Positions 37,031 through 46,202 of a DNA stretch of 64,000 nt are shown here, piece by piece. The first letter of the stretch is position 1. Every line of letters starts with the position of its first letter. The stretch is from positions 372,001-436,000 of the forward strand of contig NZ_OBDO01000001.1 of the NCBI RefSeq assembly GCF_900215145.1, read 5' to 3'. The notes beneath the pieces are model-generated. The model saw only the letters and a list, made by a program, of their open reading frames with translations. It was not told the DNA's origin and ran no database searches. The stretch is from Geodermatophilus sabuli. Its GTDB lineage: Bacteria; Actinomycetota; Actinomycetes; Mycobacteriales; Geodermatophilaceae. The translations under genes and the position numbers were made by a program.

Positions 37031-37648
37031 CTGCCTACGCCCCGGGGCGTTGATGACGGCGGCGTAGCGGCTTCGGCGGTGGATGTGGTGGGCCAGTCGG
37101 CGGGAGGCGACGCCGCACCGCAGGTTCGTGGCGGTGGCCCGAGCGGAGCTGGGCGGGGGCGTCTGGCTTCACGACCCTCGCCCTCGTCGTGCGAAGAGTC
37201 TGGACGACCCGGCGTCGACCCGGCGCAATCGCCGTTGCCGAGGACCCGGACGCCTTGCTCCCGGACTGGCGCGGGCCCATCGGGCGGTGGCGGTGGGGAC
37301 TCGGCCGGCAAACCCCCCATGAACGAGGCCCTCGGCTGCCGAGTCGCCACCACGATGGACGGCGCTGTGTGTTCTCCGAGAAGGGAGCCCGGTGCACCTC
37401 CGGCGTCGCGAACCACCGTGGCCGGACAGCCGGTCGACGCCGCCTCGACATCGAGCTTGCGGTAGCCCGAGCCCGTCGCGGAGCACGACCATCTCGGTGC
37501 GGTCGGACGTGACCTCGGCCAGGGACACCGCCGTGACGTTGACCCGTGAGGTCCCGGCGGTCATGGTCTCGTCGTTCTCGACGAGTCTTCCCGGCGCCGA
37601 GCGGCCACCCACAGGTCCTGGGGTGGCTTTCGCCCAGGTCGTGCAGCG
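37031..37648. other. Gene-free stretch
   Basis: No gene with family support. Bases near 37617-37634 resemble 54862-54878, so the homology around the exact duplication extends weakly leftward. Confidence 0.4.
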
Positions 37649-37672
37649 CGGGTTCTCGCCGGGTTCCTAATC

Positions 37673-37688
37673 TGGACGATGTGTGTCA
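37673..37688 (+). promoter_or_regulatory. Operator-like site D with -10-like box
   Basis: TGGACGATGTGTGTCA is preceded by AATC and followed by G, TATGGT (37690-37695) and GGGCGTCACGTTG, the same downstream sequence as at site B. Confidence 0.7.
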
Positions 37689-37861
37689 GTATGGTGGGCG
37701 TCACGTTGTGGCGGGCCGGGCCCCGGTGAGCTGAGGCATTCCCCGCGGGGGGCGGTCGCCGGGGGCGGGTGCTGCGGCGCGGGTGTGCCGTCGTGTCGGG
37801 GCCCGACGTGGTGGCTGGTCTTGTGGTGGCGGTCGCGATGACCTCGAAGGAGCTGCTGGCG

Positions 37862-38662
37862 ATGTATGAGCGGTATCAGACGATGGGGTTCGAGCTGTCC
37901 GGCAGTGGTGTGCTGACGGTGACGTTTCTGCGGGCGGACAAGCTGAATGCGATCGACGCGGAGTTCCATCGTGAGTTGTCGACGGTGTTCGCCGACATCG
38001 GGATGGATCGTCGGGTGCGGGCGGTGGTGCTGACCGGTGCGGGGCGGGCGTTCTGTGCCGGGGGTGATCTGGAGTGGATCGCCGGGGAGACGCCGGTGAC
38101 CCGGGAGACCACGTTCTTCGAGGCCAAGAAGATCGTCGATGATCTGCTGAACGTGCCGCAGCCGGTGATCGCCGCGGTCAACGGTGCCGCGGCCGGTTAT
38201 GGCTTCACGATGGCGTTGATGAGTGATTTCAGCATCGTGGCCGAGGACGCCCGGTTGTCCGATCCGCATGTCGTGATCGGCCTGGTGGCCGGCGACGGCG
38301 GAGCGATGATGTGGCCGATCCTGGTGGGGATGGCGCGGGCCAAGCGGCATCTGCTCACCGGGGATCCGGTGGTGGGCAGCGTGGCCGCGGAGTGGGGTCT
38401 GGTCACCGAGGCGTGTCCGGCCGGTGAGGTGCTGCCGCGGGCGTTGGCGCTGGCCGAGCGGATGGCGGCGTCCCCGCAGGTGGCGGTGCAGGGCACGAAG
38501 AAGGCGCTGAACGCCATCTTGCACATGCTCTCCAGCCTGACGTTGGATCTCGGGTTCCAGGCCGAGCGGCTGTCGGCGGTGTCGGAGGACCACCAGCGCC
38601 TGCTCGCCGAGGCGCGGGAGGCCCGGGCCCGCCGGCGCGCGTCGGCGGCGGTCCCGCAGTGA
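37862..38662 (+). CDS. Crotonase-family protein with His/Asp pair, copy 1
   Basis: The 266-residue crotonase has the oxyanion segments GRAFCAGGDL and VNGAAAGYGF. At the usual glutamate positions it shows H136 (LSDPHVVIGL) and D145 (VAGDGGA), a layout closer to 6-oxocamphor-hydrolase-like members than to classical enoyl-CoA hydratases. It could hydrate an enoyl-CoA or cleave a C-C bond. ATG 37862 follows GAAGGAG by nine bases, as in the gene at 40435; ATG 37838 is also open. Its stop overlaps the ligase start. It is identical to the gene at 55109. Confidence 0.87.
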   Translation: MYERYQTMGFELSGSGVLTVTFLRADKLNAIDAEFHRELSTVFADIGMDRRVRAVVLTGAGRAFCAGGDLEWIAGETPVTRETTFFEAKKIVDDLLNVPQPVIAAVNGAAAGYGFTMALMSDFSIVAEDARLSDPHVVIGLVAGDGGAMMWPILVGMARAKRHLLTGDPVVGSVAAEWGLVTEACPAGEVLPRALALAERMAASPQVAVQGTKKALNAILHMLSSLTLDLGFQAERLSAVSEDHQRLLAEAREARARRRASAAVPQ

Positions 38663-40296
38663 ACCCGCTCCAGGCCACGTCCACACCCGGACTCATGATG
38701 GACGTCGACCTGAACGTCGCGCTGATCCTGCGGAGGATGCGTGCCGTCCACCACCGGTCGCGGGTGATCTCGAGGTCGGCGAGCCGCCCCGATGGGCCGT
38801 CGCGTTCGGCCACGTTCGCCGAGGTCCTGGACCGTTCGGAGCGCCTCGCTGCGGGGCTGGCACAGCTGGGCGTGAAGCCGGGGGACCGGGTCGGCAGTCT
38901 GGCGTGGAACACCCAGGAGCACCTCGAGACCTACTACGCCGTCACGGGCATGGGCGCGGTGCTGCACACGGCGAACCCGCGGCTGCACGAGGACCAACTG
39001 GTGTACACGGTCAACCACGCGCGGGACAGCGTGCTGATCGTGGAGTCCTCGTTCCGAGCCCAGATCGATGGTCTACGGCATCGACTGCCGCACCTCCAGC
39101 ACGTCGTGGTCATCGAGGCCGCCGGCAGCGACCTCGCTCATGGCGAGATCGGCTTCGAGGACCTCATCGCGCAGGCCCCCCAGCCGCTCGCGCCGGTCGA
39201 CGTCGACGAGCGTGCTGCGGCGGCACTCTGCTACACGTCTGGCACGACGGGGGACCCGAAGGGGGTGCTGTACTCCCATCGGTCGATCGTCCTGCACTCA
39301 CTGGCCATGGCAGGTCGCGACGTCTTCCGGATCGGCGAGGAGGACGTCGTCCTGGGGCTGGTTCCGCTCTTCCATGCCCTCGGGTGGGGGCTGCCCTTCC
39401 TCTGCGGGCTCACCGGTGCCGACATGGTCCTGCCCGGACCCAACCTCCAGCCTGACGCGGTGGCAGAGCTGATCTCCGAGCACCGGGTGACCTGGGCCGG
39501 AGGCGTTCCCACGGTGTGGATGGACCTGCTGCGGCTCCTCCAGGTGAGGGCCTCGGCCGGCACCCCGGTCGACCTGTCCAGCCTGAAGACCGTGGTCGCT
39601 GGAGGGACCGCAGTCCCGGAGGCACTCATGCGCGCCTACGGTGACCTCGGAGTCGGCTTCGTCCAGGGGTGGGGCATGACCGAGGTCTTCCCGGGAGCCA
39701 CCATGGTGACGCCGTCGGCCATGGCCGACACCGATGGCGGGTGGCAGCTGCGCACGTCAGCTGGGCGGGTCTCGCCCCTCTACGAGATGCGTGTCGTCAC
39801 CGCCGACGGCACCGAGCTGCCCAGAGACGGTGTCACCGTGGGTGAGCTGGAGATCCGCGGACCCATGGTCGCCGGCTCCTATCTCGACCTCCCTGTCAGC
39901 GAGAACAGCTTCCGCGACGGCTGGCTGCGGACCGGGGACGTCGGGACGATCGATGCGAACGGGTGGATGCGGATCACCGATCGGCTGAAGGACGCGATCA
40001 AGTCCGGGGGCGAGTGGATCAGTTCCGTGGACCTGGAGTCGGCACTGATGGCCCACCCCTCGGTGCACGAGGCGGCCGTGGTGGGGCGTCCGGATGCCCG
40101 TTGGGGTGAGCGCCCTGCGGCCTTCGTCGTGACCGACCGAGCAGTCGACACCGACGAGCTACGCGACCACCTGACGGGACGCGTGGCGAAGTGGTGGATC
40201 CCGGACGACTTCCGTCGGCTCGAGCACATACCGCGGACCAGCACCGGGAAATTCGACAAGAAGGCTCTGAGAGAGAGTCTCGAGATCCGCGCCTAG
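38659..40296 (+). CDS. Fatty-acid-type acyl-CoA ligase (ANL superfamily)
   Basis: The 545-residue ligase has AALCYTSGTTGDPKGVLYSH (A3), VQGWGMTEVFPG (A5), WLRTGDVG (A7), DRLKDAIKSGGEWIS (A8) and the C-terminal Lys in RTSTGKFDKKAL (A10). It resembles medium/long-chain fatty-acyl-CoA synthetases used in cyclic-acid breakdown. GTG 38659 overlaps the crotonase TGA (GTGA), so the pair is coupled. The substrate is probably an acid from ring opening; this is inferred. The first 19 codons are duplicated at 55906. Confidence 0.92.
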   Translation: MNPLQATSTPGLMMDVDLNVALILRRMRAVHHRSRVISRSASRPDGPSRSATFAEVLDRSERLAAGLAQLGVKPGDRVGSLAWNTQEHLETYYAVTGMGAVLHTANPRLHEDQLVYTVNHARDSVLIVESSFRAQIDGLRHRLPHLQHVVVIEAAGSDLAHGEIGFEDLIAQAPQPLAPVDVDERAAAALCYTSGTTGDPKGVLYSHRSIVLHSLAMAGRDVFRIGEEDVVLGLVPLFHALGWGLPFLCGLTGADMVLPGPNLQPDAVAELISEHRVTWAGGVPTVWMDLLRLLQVRASAGTPVDLSSLKTVVAGGTAVPEALMRAYGDLGVGFVQGWGMTEVFPGATMVTPSAMADTDGGWQLRTSAGRVSPLYEMRVVTADGTELPRDGVTVGELEIRGPMVAGSYLDLPVSENSFRDGWLRTGDVGTIDANGWMRITDRLKDAIKSGGEWISSVDLESALMAHPSVHEAAVVGRPDARWGERPAAFVVTDRAVDTDELRDHLTGRVAKWWIPDDFRRLEHIPRTSTGKFDKKALRESLEIRA

Positions 40297-40434
40297 GGCG
40301 GCGGTGAGCAACCGCGGTCCACGTGGAGATCGACGAGAAGGAGTACCGAAGAACTACGACACCTACTTCCAGGGTGCCGTGAGATGGATCCGTAGCAGAC
40401 GTCTGCTCCGTTGACCTCAAAGGAGATGGTTCGA

Positions 40435-41220
40435 GTGACAGTCCTGGACGACTACCGCGAGAAGTACGAGCACTTCGTGTTCAATCGCGACAAGAACGGC
40501 ATCCTCGAGATGCGGCTCCATTCCGATGGTGACTCTCTCCAGCTCTTCGTGCCGCAGCATCGTGAATTGACTCGCGCCTTCCGTGACATCGCCCTGGATC
40601 GCGAGAACCGAGTCGTCCTGATCACGGGGACCGGCGACGAGTTCATCGGTCCGCAGCCGACGGCCGACAGTGGGCAGATCATGACCGTGATCCCTGAATT
40701 CGCCCAGGAGTACTCGGTCTGGGAACAGGACGCCTGGACGGATCACCGCGAGTTGGTCAACGCCCTGCTGGACATCCAGGTCCCGGTGGTGGCGGCAGTG
40801 CAGGGTCCTGCTCGGCGCCACTGCGAGATCCCGCTGTTCTCCGACATCATCATCGCCTCGGACACTGCGTCGTTCGAGGACTCGGGGCACTTCCAGTTCG
40901 AGGACATGGCACCGGGCGACGGTTCTCACATCTGGACGACCATGCTGCTCGGGATCAACCGTGCGCGCGCCTACATGCTCACCGGCGAGGTCATCTCCGC
41001 CGAGGAGGCTCTTCGCTGGGGCCTCGTCAAGGAGGTTCTCCCTCAGGACCAGGTGCTCGAGCGCGCTCGCGAGATCGCGGAGAAGATCGCCGAGAAGTCA
41101 GACACGACGCTTCGTTTCACCCGTGCCCTGATGGTCCAGCCCCTCAAGAAGCAGGTGCTCGAACTCCTGGGACTCGGACTGGCCTACGAGGCGTTCGGCG
41201 CCCTCGGCAAGCGGGCCTGA
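40435..41220 (+). CDS. 6-oxocamphor hydrolase-like crotonase
   Basis: The 261-residue protein matches my recollection of the Rhodococcus beta-diketone hydrolase along its length: YREKYEHFVFNRD, HRELTRAFRDIALDRENRVV, LVNALLDIQVPVVAAVQGPA, EIPLFSDIIIASDTASFED, and GHFQFEDMAPGDGSH with H152 and D162 at the catalytic positions. That enzyme breaks a C-C bond of a cyclic 1,3-diketone without CoA. GTG 40435 sits nine bases after AAGGAG. A strong hairpin follows. The call to this subfamily is from memory and should be tested by alignment. Confidence 0.8.
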   Translation: MTVLDDYREKYEHFVFNRDKNGILEMRLHSDGDSLQLFVPQHRELTRAFRDIALDRENRVVLITGTGDEFIGPQPTADSGQIMTVIPEFAQEYSVWEQDAWTDHRELVNALLDIQVPVVAAVQGPARRHCEIPLFSDIIIASDTASFEDSGHFQFEDMAPGDGSHIWTTMLLGINRARAYMLTGEVISAEEALRWGLVKEVLPQDQVLERAREIAEKIAEKSDTTLRFTRALMVQPLKKQVLELLGLGLAYEAFGALGKRA

Positions 41221-41326
41221 CAGCCGGCGCCGGCCACCTACGTCCCACCTGCCGCGAGCCCCGAGGGACCTGCGGGACCTGGGTCCGATCGGCTCGTGGA
41301 CGTCGAGGAGGCCTCGGTGCCACGAG

Positions 41327-41366
41327 GCGGCCCGGCGCACGGTGCAGCTGCCGTGCGCCGGGCCGC
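41327..41366. terminator. Perfect 16-bp hairpin
   Basis: Arms 41327-41342 and 41351-41366 are perfectly complementary (GCGGCCCGGCGCACGG) around an 8-nt loop, about 105 bp past the hydrolase stop. Confidence 0.7.
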
Positions 41367-41540
41367 TCTCGTCGGGCGGTCCGCGGAGGAGTTCCTCCGG
41401 AGCTGCCACACGACCCGGCCCGGCACGGCCAGCGGGGTCGCGAGCGGCACTCACGCCCGTGTCCAGCACGGGGCGATCGAAGCCTCCTCTGACGGCAGGG
41501 GAGCTCCAGCAGACCGGAGACAGCCAGGAGGCATGTCCGC

Positions 41541-42329
41541 ATGAACGACTCCGCAGCATCTACCCCGACCAGCATCGACCCCCTCTTCGACATCTCTGAC
41601 AAGGTCGCGATCGTCACCGGGGCGAGCTCTGGTCTCGGTCGACAGTTCGCCACGGCGCTGGCCCGACGTGGGGCCTACGTCGTGGCCGTGGCGCGGCGCA
41701 GTGACCCGCTCAAGGCGCTGGCCGACGAACATCCCGGACGCATCCTGGCGGTGTCGGCCGACGTGACGAAGGACGACCAGGTCCAGGACGTCGTCGACCG
41801 CGCTGTGGAATGGCGCGGCGCCATCGACATCGTGGTCAACAACGCCGGCATCACCTCGATCCAGCCGGCCGAGGACGAGGACGCCGCGACCTTCAGCAGG
41901 GTGGTGGACGTGAACCTGGTCGCGCTCTACCGCCTGTGCCATCTCGCTGGTCGCCGCATGCTGGAACAAGGCCAGGGAACGATCATCAACATCGCTTCCA
42001 TCAACGGACTGGTGGCCAGTTGGTCGATCCCCGAGGCCGGCTACTGCGCCAGCAAGGGTGCGGTCATCAGTCTGACGCGCGAACTCGCCGCTCAGTGGGC
42101 TGATCGCGGCGTCCGGGTCAATGCGCTGGCACCCGGCTACTTCCGGAGCGAGCTCACGGAGGAACTGTTCACCAGCAGCGCCGGCGAGCGCCGGTTCCGC
42201 CGCATGCCGATGCGGCGGGGAGGACGTGAAGACGAACTCAACGGCGCCCTGGTGTTCCTCGCCAGCAACGCGTCGTCGTACATGACGGGGCAGACGCTCG
42301 TCATCGACGGCGGTTGGACCTCAGTGTGA
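41541..42329 (+). CDS. SDR-family oxidoreductase
   Basis: The 262-residue classical SDR has VAIVTGASSGLGRQFA (cofactor loop), VVNNAGIT, NIASINGLVA (Ser) and YCASKGAV (Tyr/Lys), ending TGQTLVIDGGW as in FabG-like enzymes. It probably oxidises a hydroxyl or reduces a ketone of the ring substrate. ATG 41541 has CAGGAGG upstream. A hairpin precedes it, so it may have a separate promoter, but no operator-like site was found in its 320-bp leader. A perfect 17-bp palindromic hairpin lies downstream. Confidence 0.9.
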   Translation: MNDSAASTPTSIDPLFDISDKVAIVTGASSGLGRQFATALARRGAYVVAVARRSDPLKALADEHPGRILAVSADVTKDDQVQDVVDRAVEWRGAIDIVVNNAGITSIQPAEDEDAATFSRVVDVNLVALYRLCHLAGRRMLEQGQGTIINIASINGLVASWSIPEAGYCASKGAVISLTRELAAQWADRGVRVNALAPGYFRSELTEELFTSSAGERRFRRMPMRRGGREDELNGALVFLASNASSYMTGQTLVIDGGWTSV

Positions 42330-42380
42330 CGCCAGACCCGGCGCACATGATGCCCCGACAGCGGCTGCCCCGGTTTGGCT

Positions 42381-42420
42381 GTTCCCTGTCTGTGCGGCCG
42401 CGGCCGCACAGACAGGGGAC
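42381..42420. terminator. Strong palindromic hairpin after the SDR gene
   Basis: CCCTGTCTGTGCGGCCG (42384-42400) is immediately followed by its reverse complement (42401-42417). Pairing extends to 20 bp with one G-U pair. Confidence 0.8.
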
Positions 42421-43289
42421 CAGGATCGTGCCGAGCTGCTCTCACCGCCTTGCCGCGGACGTGATCGCCGTGGTGGCACGCGCCGGCGTCGGCATCTGAC
42501 AGTGCCCGGGATTCGGAGATCCCCGAAACGCCCGCCGCCGTCACCGGAGATCGCTGACCGAGACGATGACCTCGCGCCACCAACCCCGAGGGATCGAGGC
42601 GGTGGAGCCGCTGGCAGAGGTCGGCGCAACTGCGGCTGCTCCGCCGGCGCCACCTGCGCCGCAGGAGATGTCGCGGTCCTGCACCGGCGACGCCCTACTT
42701 CACCTGCGAGGTCCGCCCATGCCGATGTAGCCGCTGGTCGTGGCCCCGCCACCGAAGGCGCCCCGCGGCGGCCATCTTCCAGCTGCTGGCCTGCTCCGAA
42801 CGGATCCGCTGCGCTCGGCGCAAGCGGACTCGGATCGACCGACGGACTGCGGCCTGGACCACGGCAAGGGCAGTGCCGGCAGTCTCGTGGTCGCGGACAT
42901 CGCCGTCGGCCACGCGATGGACGTCCCGAAGGGCGTCCCTGGCACGTTGATGGATCACGTGCAGCGTCGTACCGACAACGATGCACGTGAGCTCGCGGAG
43001 GACCCAAGCCCCAGCGTCGGTGAGCCCTGTGCCTCCCACCCGGGAGGAAACTGGGACACGCCGTTCTGGGGGCCGTGCCCAGCGATCACCATCCCCGCCC
43101 GCGAACGGCAGTACCGCGAGCCCTCCTCGTGCCTGGCCGGCCGCCGCGTTCCGAACGCGCCGGCGCCCAGACGTCCACCTCGCGCCCTGCCCTCGGCTCG
43201 ATCCGTGGAACGTCCGAAGCCGACCGTTCTCCATCACGACCGGGCCACCGACGTGGCCCGGTGACAGCGCGGATCGTCGCCCGTGCCTG
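42421..43289. other. Gene-free stretch between convergent SDR genes
   Basis: Several long frames exist on both strands but none has a family motif, a good ribosome-binding site or a plausible composition. I consider the 869 bases non-coding or decayed. Confidence 0.4.
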
Positions 43290-44123
43290 CTACTTGATGC
43301 CCAATCCGGCGTCTACAGGCAGGGTGACGCCGGTGATGTAGCGCCCTTCGTCGGAGGCCAAGAAGAGAACGGCGTTGCTGATGTCGATGGAATCCACCCA
43401 GGGAATGGGCAACGCGTTCATCCCCTTCGCGATGTCCGCGAATCGTTCGCGTGTCGGGTGCTCGACATCCGGCTGGAAGAGGCGGTACATCGCTTCGTGC
43501 TGCAGCATCGGGGTGTCGACGTTGGTCGGGTGGATGCTGTTGACCCTGATGCCTTCGGAGGCCAGCTCCAAGGCACAGGCCCTCATCAGGCCCACTACTC
43601 CGTGCTTGGACGAGACGTAGTGCGCCAGGCCGGGGTAAGCCTTCAAGCCGGCCCCAGAGCTGGTGATGATGATCGAGCCGCCTCTGCCCCCTTCCCGCAC
43701 GTGGGGGATTGCGCACTTCAACGTGCGCCAGACACCCGTGAGGTTGATGTCGATCATGTCTTGCCAACTCTGCTCGGACAGCTGTTCGCAGGGGCCGAAC
43801 GACGTTATCCCCGCATTCGCGACGACGATGTCGAGCCGGCCGAACTGAGCAACCCCCTCACTCAGCGCGGCAGTCAGCGCGTCGGGGTCCCGCACATCAG
43901 CCGTGGTCGCGAAGACACGACGATCCAGCTTCTCGACCTCCCGGACGGTCTCGGCCAGATCGGCCGCAGTCGCGCCCGCGTAGGGTGCGGATTCGACCGA
44001 GGCGCACAGGTCGACGGCGATGATGTCGGCACCTTCCTCGGCCAGACGGATCGCGTGACTTCGGCCCTGACCGCGAGCTGCCCCCGTGATGAATGCGACC
44101 TTCCCCTCGACCCGTCCAGCCAT
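43290..44123 (-). CDS. Mycofactocin-coupled SDR oxidoreductase 2
   Basis: The 277-residue SDR is a paralogue of the 20120 gene: MAGRVEGKVAFITGAARGQG and RLAEEGADIIAVDLC. Catalytic residues lie in VVANAGIT, IIITSSGAG and YVSSKHGV. The mycofactocin-type signature suggests an oxidation whose electrons go to mycofactocin rather than free NAD. ATG 44123 follows GGAGGAACGAC. Operator-like site E lies 255 bp upstream. No mycofactocin biosynthesis gene is in the window. Confidence 0.9.
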   Translation of the reverse strand: MAGRVEGKVAFITGAARGQGRSHAIRLAEEGADIIAVDLCASVESAPYAGATAADLAETVREVEKLDRRVFATTADVRDPDALTAALSEGVAQFGRLDIVVANAGITSFGPCEQLSEQSWQDMIDINLTGVWRTLKCAIPHVREGGRGGSIIITSSGAGLKAYPGLAHYVSSKHGVVGLMRACALELASEGIRVNSIHPTNVDTPMLQHEAMYRLFQPDVEHPTRERFADIAKGMNALPIPWVDSIDISNAVLFLASDEGRYITGVTLPVDAGLGIK

Positions 44124-44377
44124 GTCGTTCCTCCACTCAACTCGTCGTCCGACCTGACCGGGAGGGCGAACAGGCCGCCGCTCCCAGTACACGGTCGTCG
44201 CCATGGACCCGAGCGGGCCAGGGCGGCGATCTCACCTGCGGGGCCGGTCACTCGTCGCGGACCCGGTTCGCGCAACGAGGCGCCGGACCCCAGGGCTGGT
44301 CCAGGTCGCGCCTCGTCATGGGTAGGTCGGGCACGGGCGGGTCACGCCCTATCGCCCGAGGATCCCGCTGTTGATAC

Positions 44378-44393
44378 TGACATAGATCGTCCA
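44378..44393 (-). promoter_or_regulatory. Operator-like site E
   Basis: Read toward the SDR gene it is TGGACGATCTATGTCA followed by GTATCA. It is the only such site in the 381-bp gap between the SDR and AraC-type genes. Confidence 0.65.
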
Positions 44394-44504
44394 GATCGAC
44401 AAGGTCCGCGAGGGCGGCACGTTCGGTGAATGGCTACGCGCCGGATCGAGGCTGCGTCGGACGTCGTGCGCTCGCTGGGACAGCGTCTCGACGGACGTCT
44501 CGGG

Positions 44505-45560
44505 TCAGTACACCCGGGCCTCGGAGCTGCTGGTGGCTCGGTAGCGAGCGGCCTGTCGATACGCCCCCGGAGGCATGCCCCTCCATCGCTTGAAGGCGAC
44601 CGTGAAGCTCGCTGAGTCCTGGTAGCCGAGCATGCGGGAGATCCGCGAGACCGAGTGGTCCGTGTTCGACAGCAGACCGGAGGCGAGGTCACACAGGACC
44701 TGGTCCCGCAACTGGCCGAAGTCGTGACCTGTGAGCCCGAGTTTGCGTTGCAGGGTGCGGGGGGAGATCCGCAGTGTCGCAGCGACATTTGCCAGCTTGC
44801 GGTTGTGCTCGGGCGCTGCCCGGACCGCTCTCGCGACGGTGTCCGGCCAGTCGCCGGTCGCTCTGAAGGAGTCGAGGATCTCGGTGTCCGCCTTCACCCA
44901 GGCCGCGTGCTGGAAGGCATTGCCGAAGGGCAGTTCGTGCGTCGATGTCGCGGGGTCCCACCACAGCTGCAGCGTCTCGGAGCCGCAGTTGATGGGGCAT
45001 GAGACGTAGGCCGAGACCTCGGGGGAGACGTCTGGGAGCGGGAAGTCGACACGGGTGAAGGGGAAGGTGCCGCCGTACAGCCACGCGAAGGATCGGGACG
45101 TGACGAAGAGCTCCCGGTAGACGCTGAACGGGATCAACTCCTCCGGGGCGTCGGGGTACGTGTACTGGATCCCTGTGAGCGTGCCATCCGCTGTCTGCAG
45201 TGGCGTGATCTCGAGGAGCCCAGGGGCGTAGTCAGCTGCGCTGGCAGCCTCGACCCACGCCGCAATGGTCGGCGCAGTCGCGAGCGCCATGCCGCGCACA
45301 GCGATGGTGCTCGTGGTGTAGGCGCGCGCGGCTCTCACCCAGAGATCGGGCCGCTCACGTGTGAGAGCGGCGAACTGGAGCTGGAAGGCCAGTTCCTTCT
45401 CTGCCGGGATGGCGCCTCCCGGACGATCCACTGCGTCGGGGTCGAGGTCCGCATTCGCGAGCGCGGTCCGCCAGTCGAGGCCCGCCTCCGCGAGCAGCCG
45501 GCACAGCGTGTGAACGCTGAAGTTCGCCACGCGCAGGTTCTGGTACGAGTTCAGCTTCAC
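44505..45560 (-). CDS. AraC-family regulator with Arabinose_bd-type domain
   Basis: The 351-residue regulator has an N-terminal sensing domain of the OruR/ArgR type (LCRLLAEAGLDW at its start, GTLTGIQYTYPDAPEELIP). A C-terminal two-helix-turn-helix AraC domain follows (VAATLRISPRTLQRKLGLTG, SRISRMLGYQDSASFTVAFKRWRG). It may control the SDR downstream of it or the divergent LLM operon. GTG 45560 follows GAGAGGAC. It and the TetR gene are the two regulators in the large catabolic region. Confidence 0.9.
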   Translation of the reverse strand: MKLNSYQNLRVANFSVHTLCRLLAEAGLDWRTALANADLDPDAVDRPGGAIPAEKELAFQLQFAALTRERPDLWVRAARAYTTSTIAVRGMALATAPTIAAWVEAASAADYAPGLLEITPLQTADGTLTGIQYTYPDAPEELIPFSVYRELFVTSRSFAWLYGGTFPFTRVDFPLPDVSPEVSAYVSCPINCGSETLQLWWDPATSTHELPFGNAFQHAAWVKADTEILDSFRATGDWPDTVARAVRAAPEHNRKLANVAATLRISPRTLQRKLGLTGHDFGQLRDQVLCDLASGLLSNTDHSVSRISRMLGYQDSASFTVAFKRWRGMPPGAYRQAARYRATSSSEARVY

Positions 45561-46202
45561 TGCTGCGTCCTCTCACGGCCGACGTCCGGCGATGGTCCGC
45601 AGTGCTCAACGACCCCTCGAGGTTGCGTCGGCTGCCCTCGGGAAGGAGTTGGCCGGCCGTGGGGTGTTGGTGAGTTCGACGCGGCCCTCGCGCCTCAGCG
45701 GGACATGTGCAGCCGACCGCCGGGAAACGCAAGGCCGGGACGCATCCCTCTCCTCCTGTTGAGGTGACGTGCCCCGCTACCTCGGTCGTGGCGAGTCACG
45801 GTTGCTGCGGACTTGTGAAGTCCCGCCAACAGCTTGGCATCCTACGCCACGCGCAGCACTGATGACGCCCTGTCGCACTTTGTCGCCCAGTTGGCGTCGG
45901 ATCACGTATCTATCTGACGGGAATCGTCACTAATCTGACGGGGCGACTGTGACCCAGAACACTGACGCAGTGGAGCCGCAGCAGATCCGGTGAGGTGTCC
46001 CGACGCACGAGATCGCGTCGACATCGCCACCGCGATCGGCCGCAACCGGTAGGCGGATCGCCTCGCCATGAAGGCGGCGAGGCCCGATGCGGGGGACAGG
46101 CTCGACCAGCCACCCTCGCGGCCCCCAGTGGACAGCCGCGCGATCGGACCTGACCCAGCTGCCATGCGGCACCCCCCACCTCGAGGACCTGGAGACAATC
46201 TG
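45561..46202. other. Divergent control region between AraC and LLM genes
   Basis: No gene is supported. The only clear feature is operator-like site I at 45915-45929, with a further half-like TCTGACGG a few bases on. Confidence 0.5.
45915..45929. promoter_or_regulatory. Operator-like site I (palindromic variant)
   Basis: TGACGGGAATCGTCA pairs its outer halves TGACG/CGTCA perfectly. It is the 15-bp form of the shared motif (compare site J) and lies 274 bp upstream of the LLM start. Confidence 0.55.

Larger units (their letters stand above)
37649..38716 (+). repeat. 1,068-bp duplication, copy 1
   Basis: This segment reappears at 54896-55963 (constant offset 17,247) with no difference that I could find. 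It includes the operator-like promoter, a whole crotonase gene and the first 58 bases of the acyl-CoA ligase gene. Copy 1 runs smoothly into an intact ligase, so it is likely the parent copy. Confidence 0.93.

Noticed and set aside
37667-38686. 339-codon minus-strand frame, repeated identically at 54914-55933
   Set aside because: It exists twice only because the crotonase segment is duplicated; its composition is His/Arg/Pro-rich and it has no recognisable domain.
42740-43264. 174-codon plus-strand frame in the gap between two SDR genes
   Set aside because: No ribosome-binding site, no family similarity and composition unlike the neighbouring genes.
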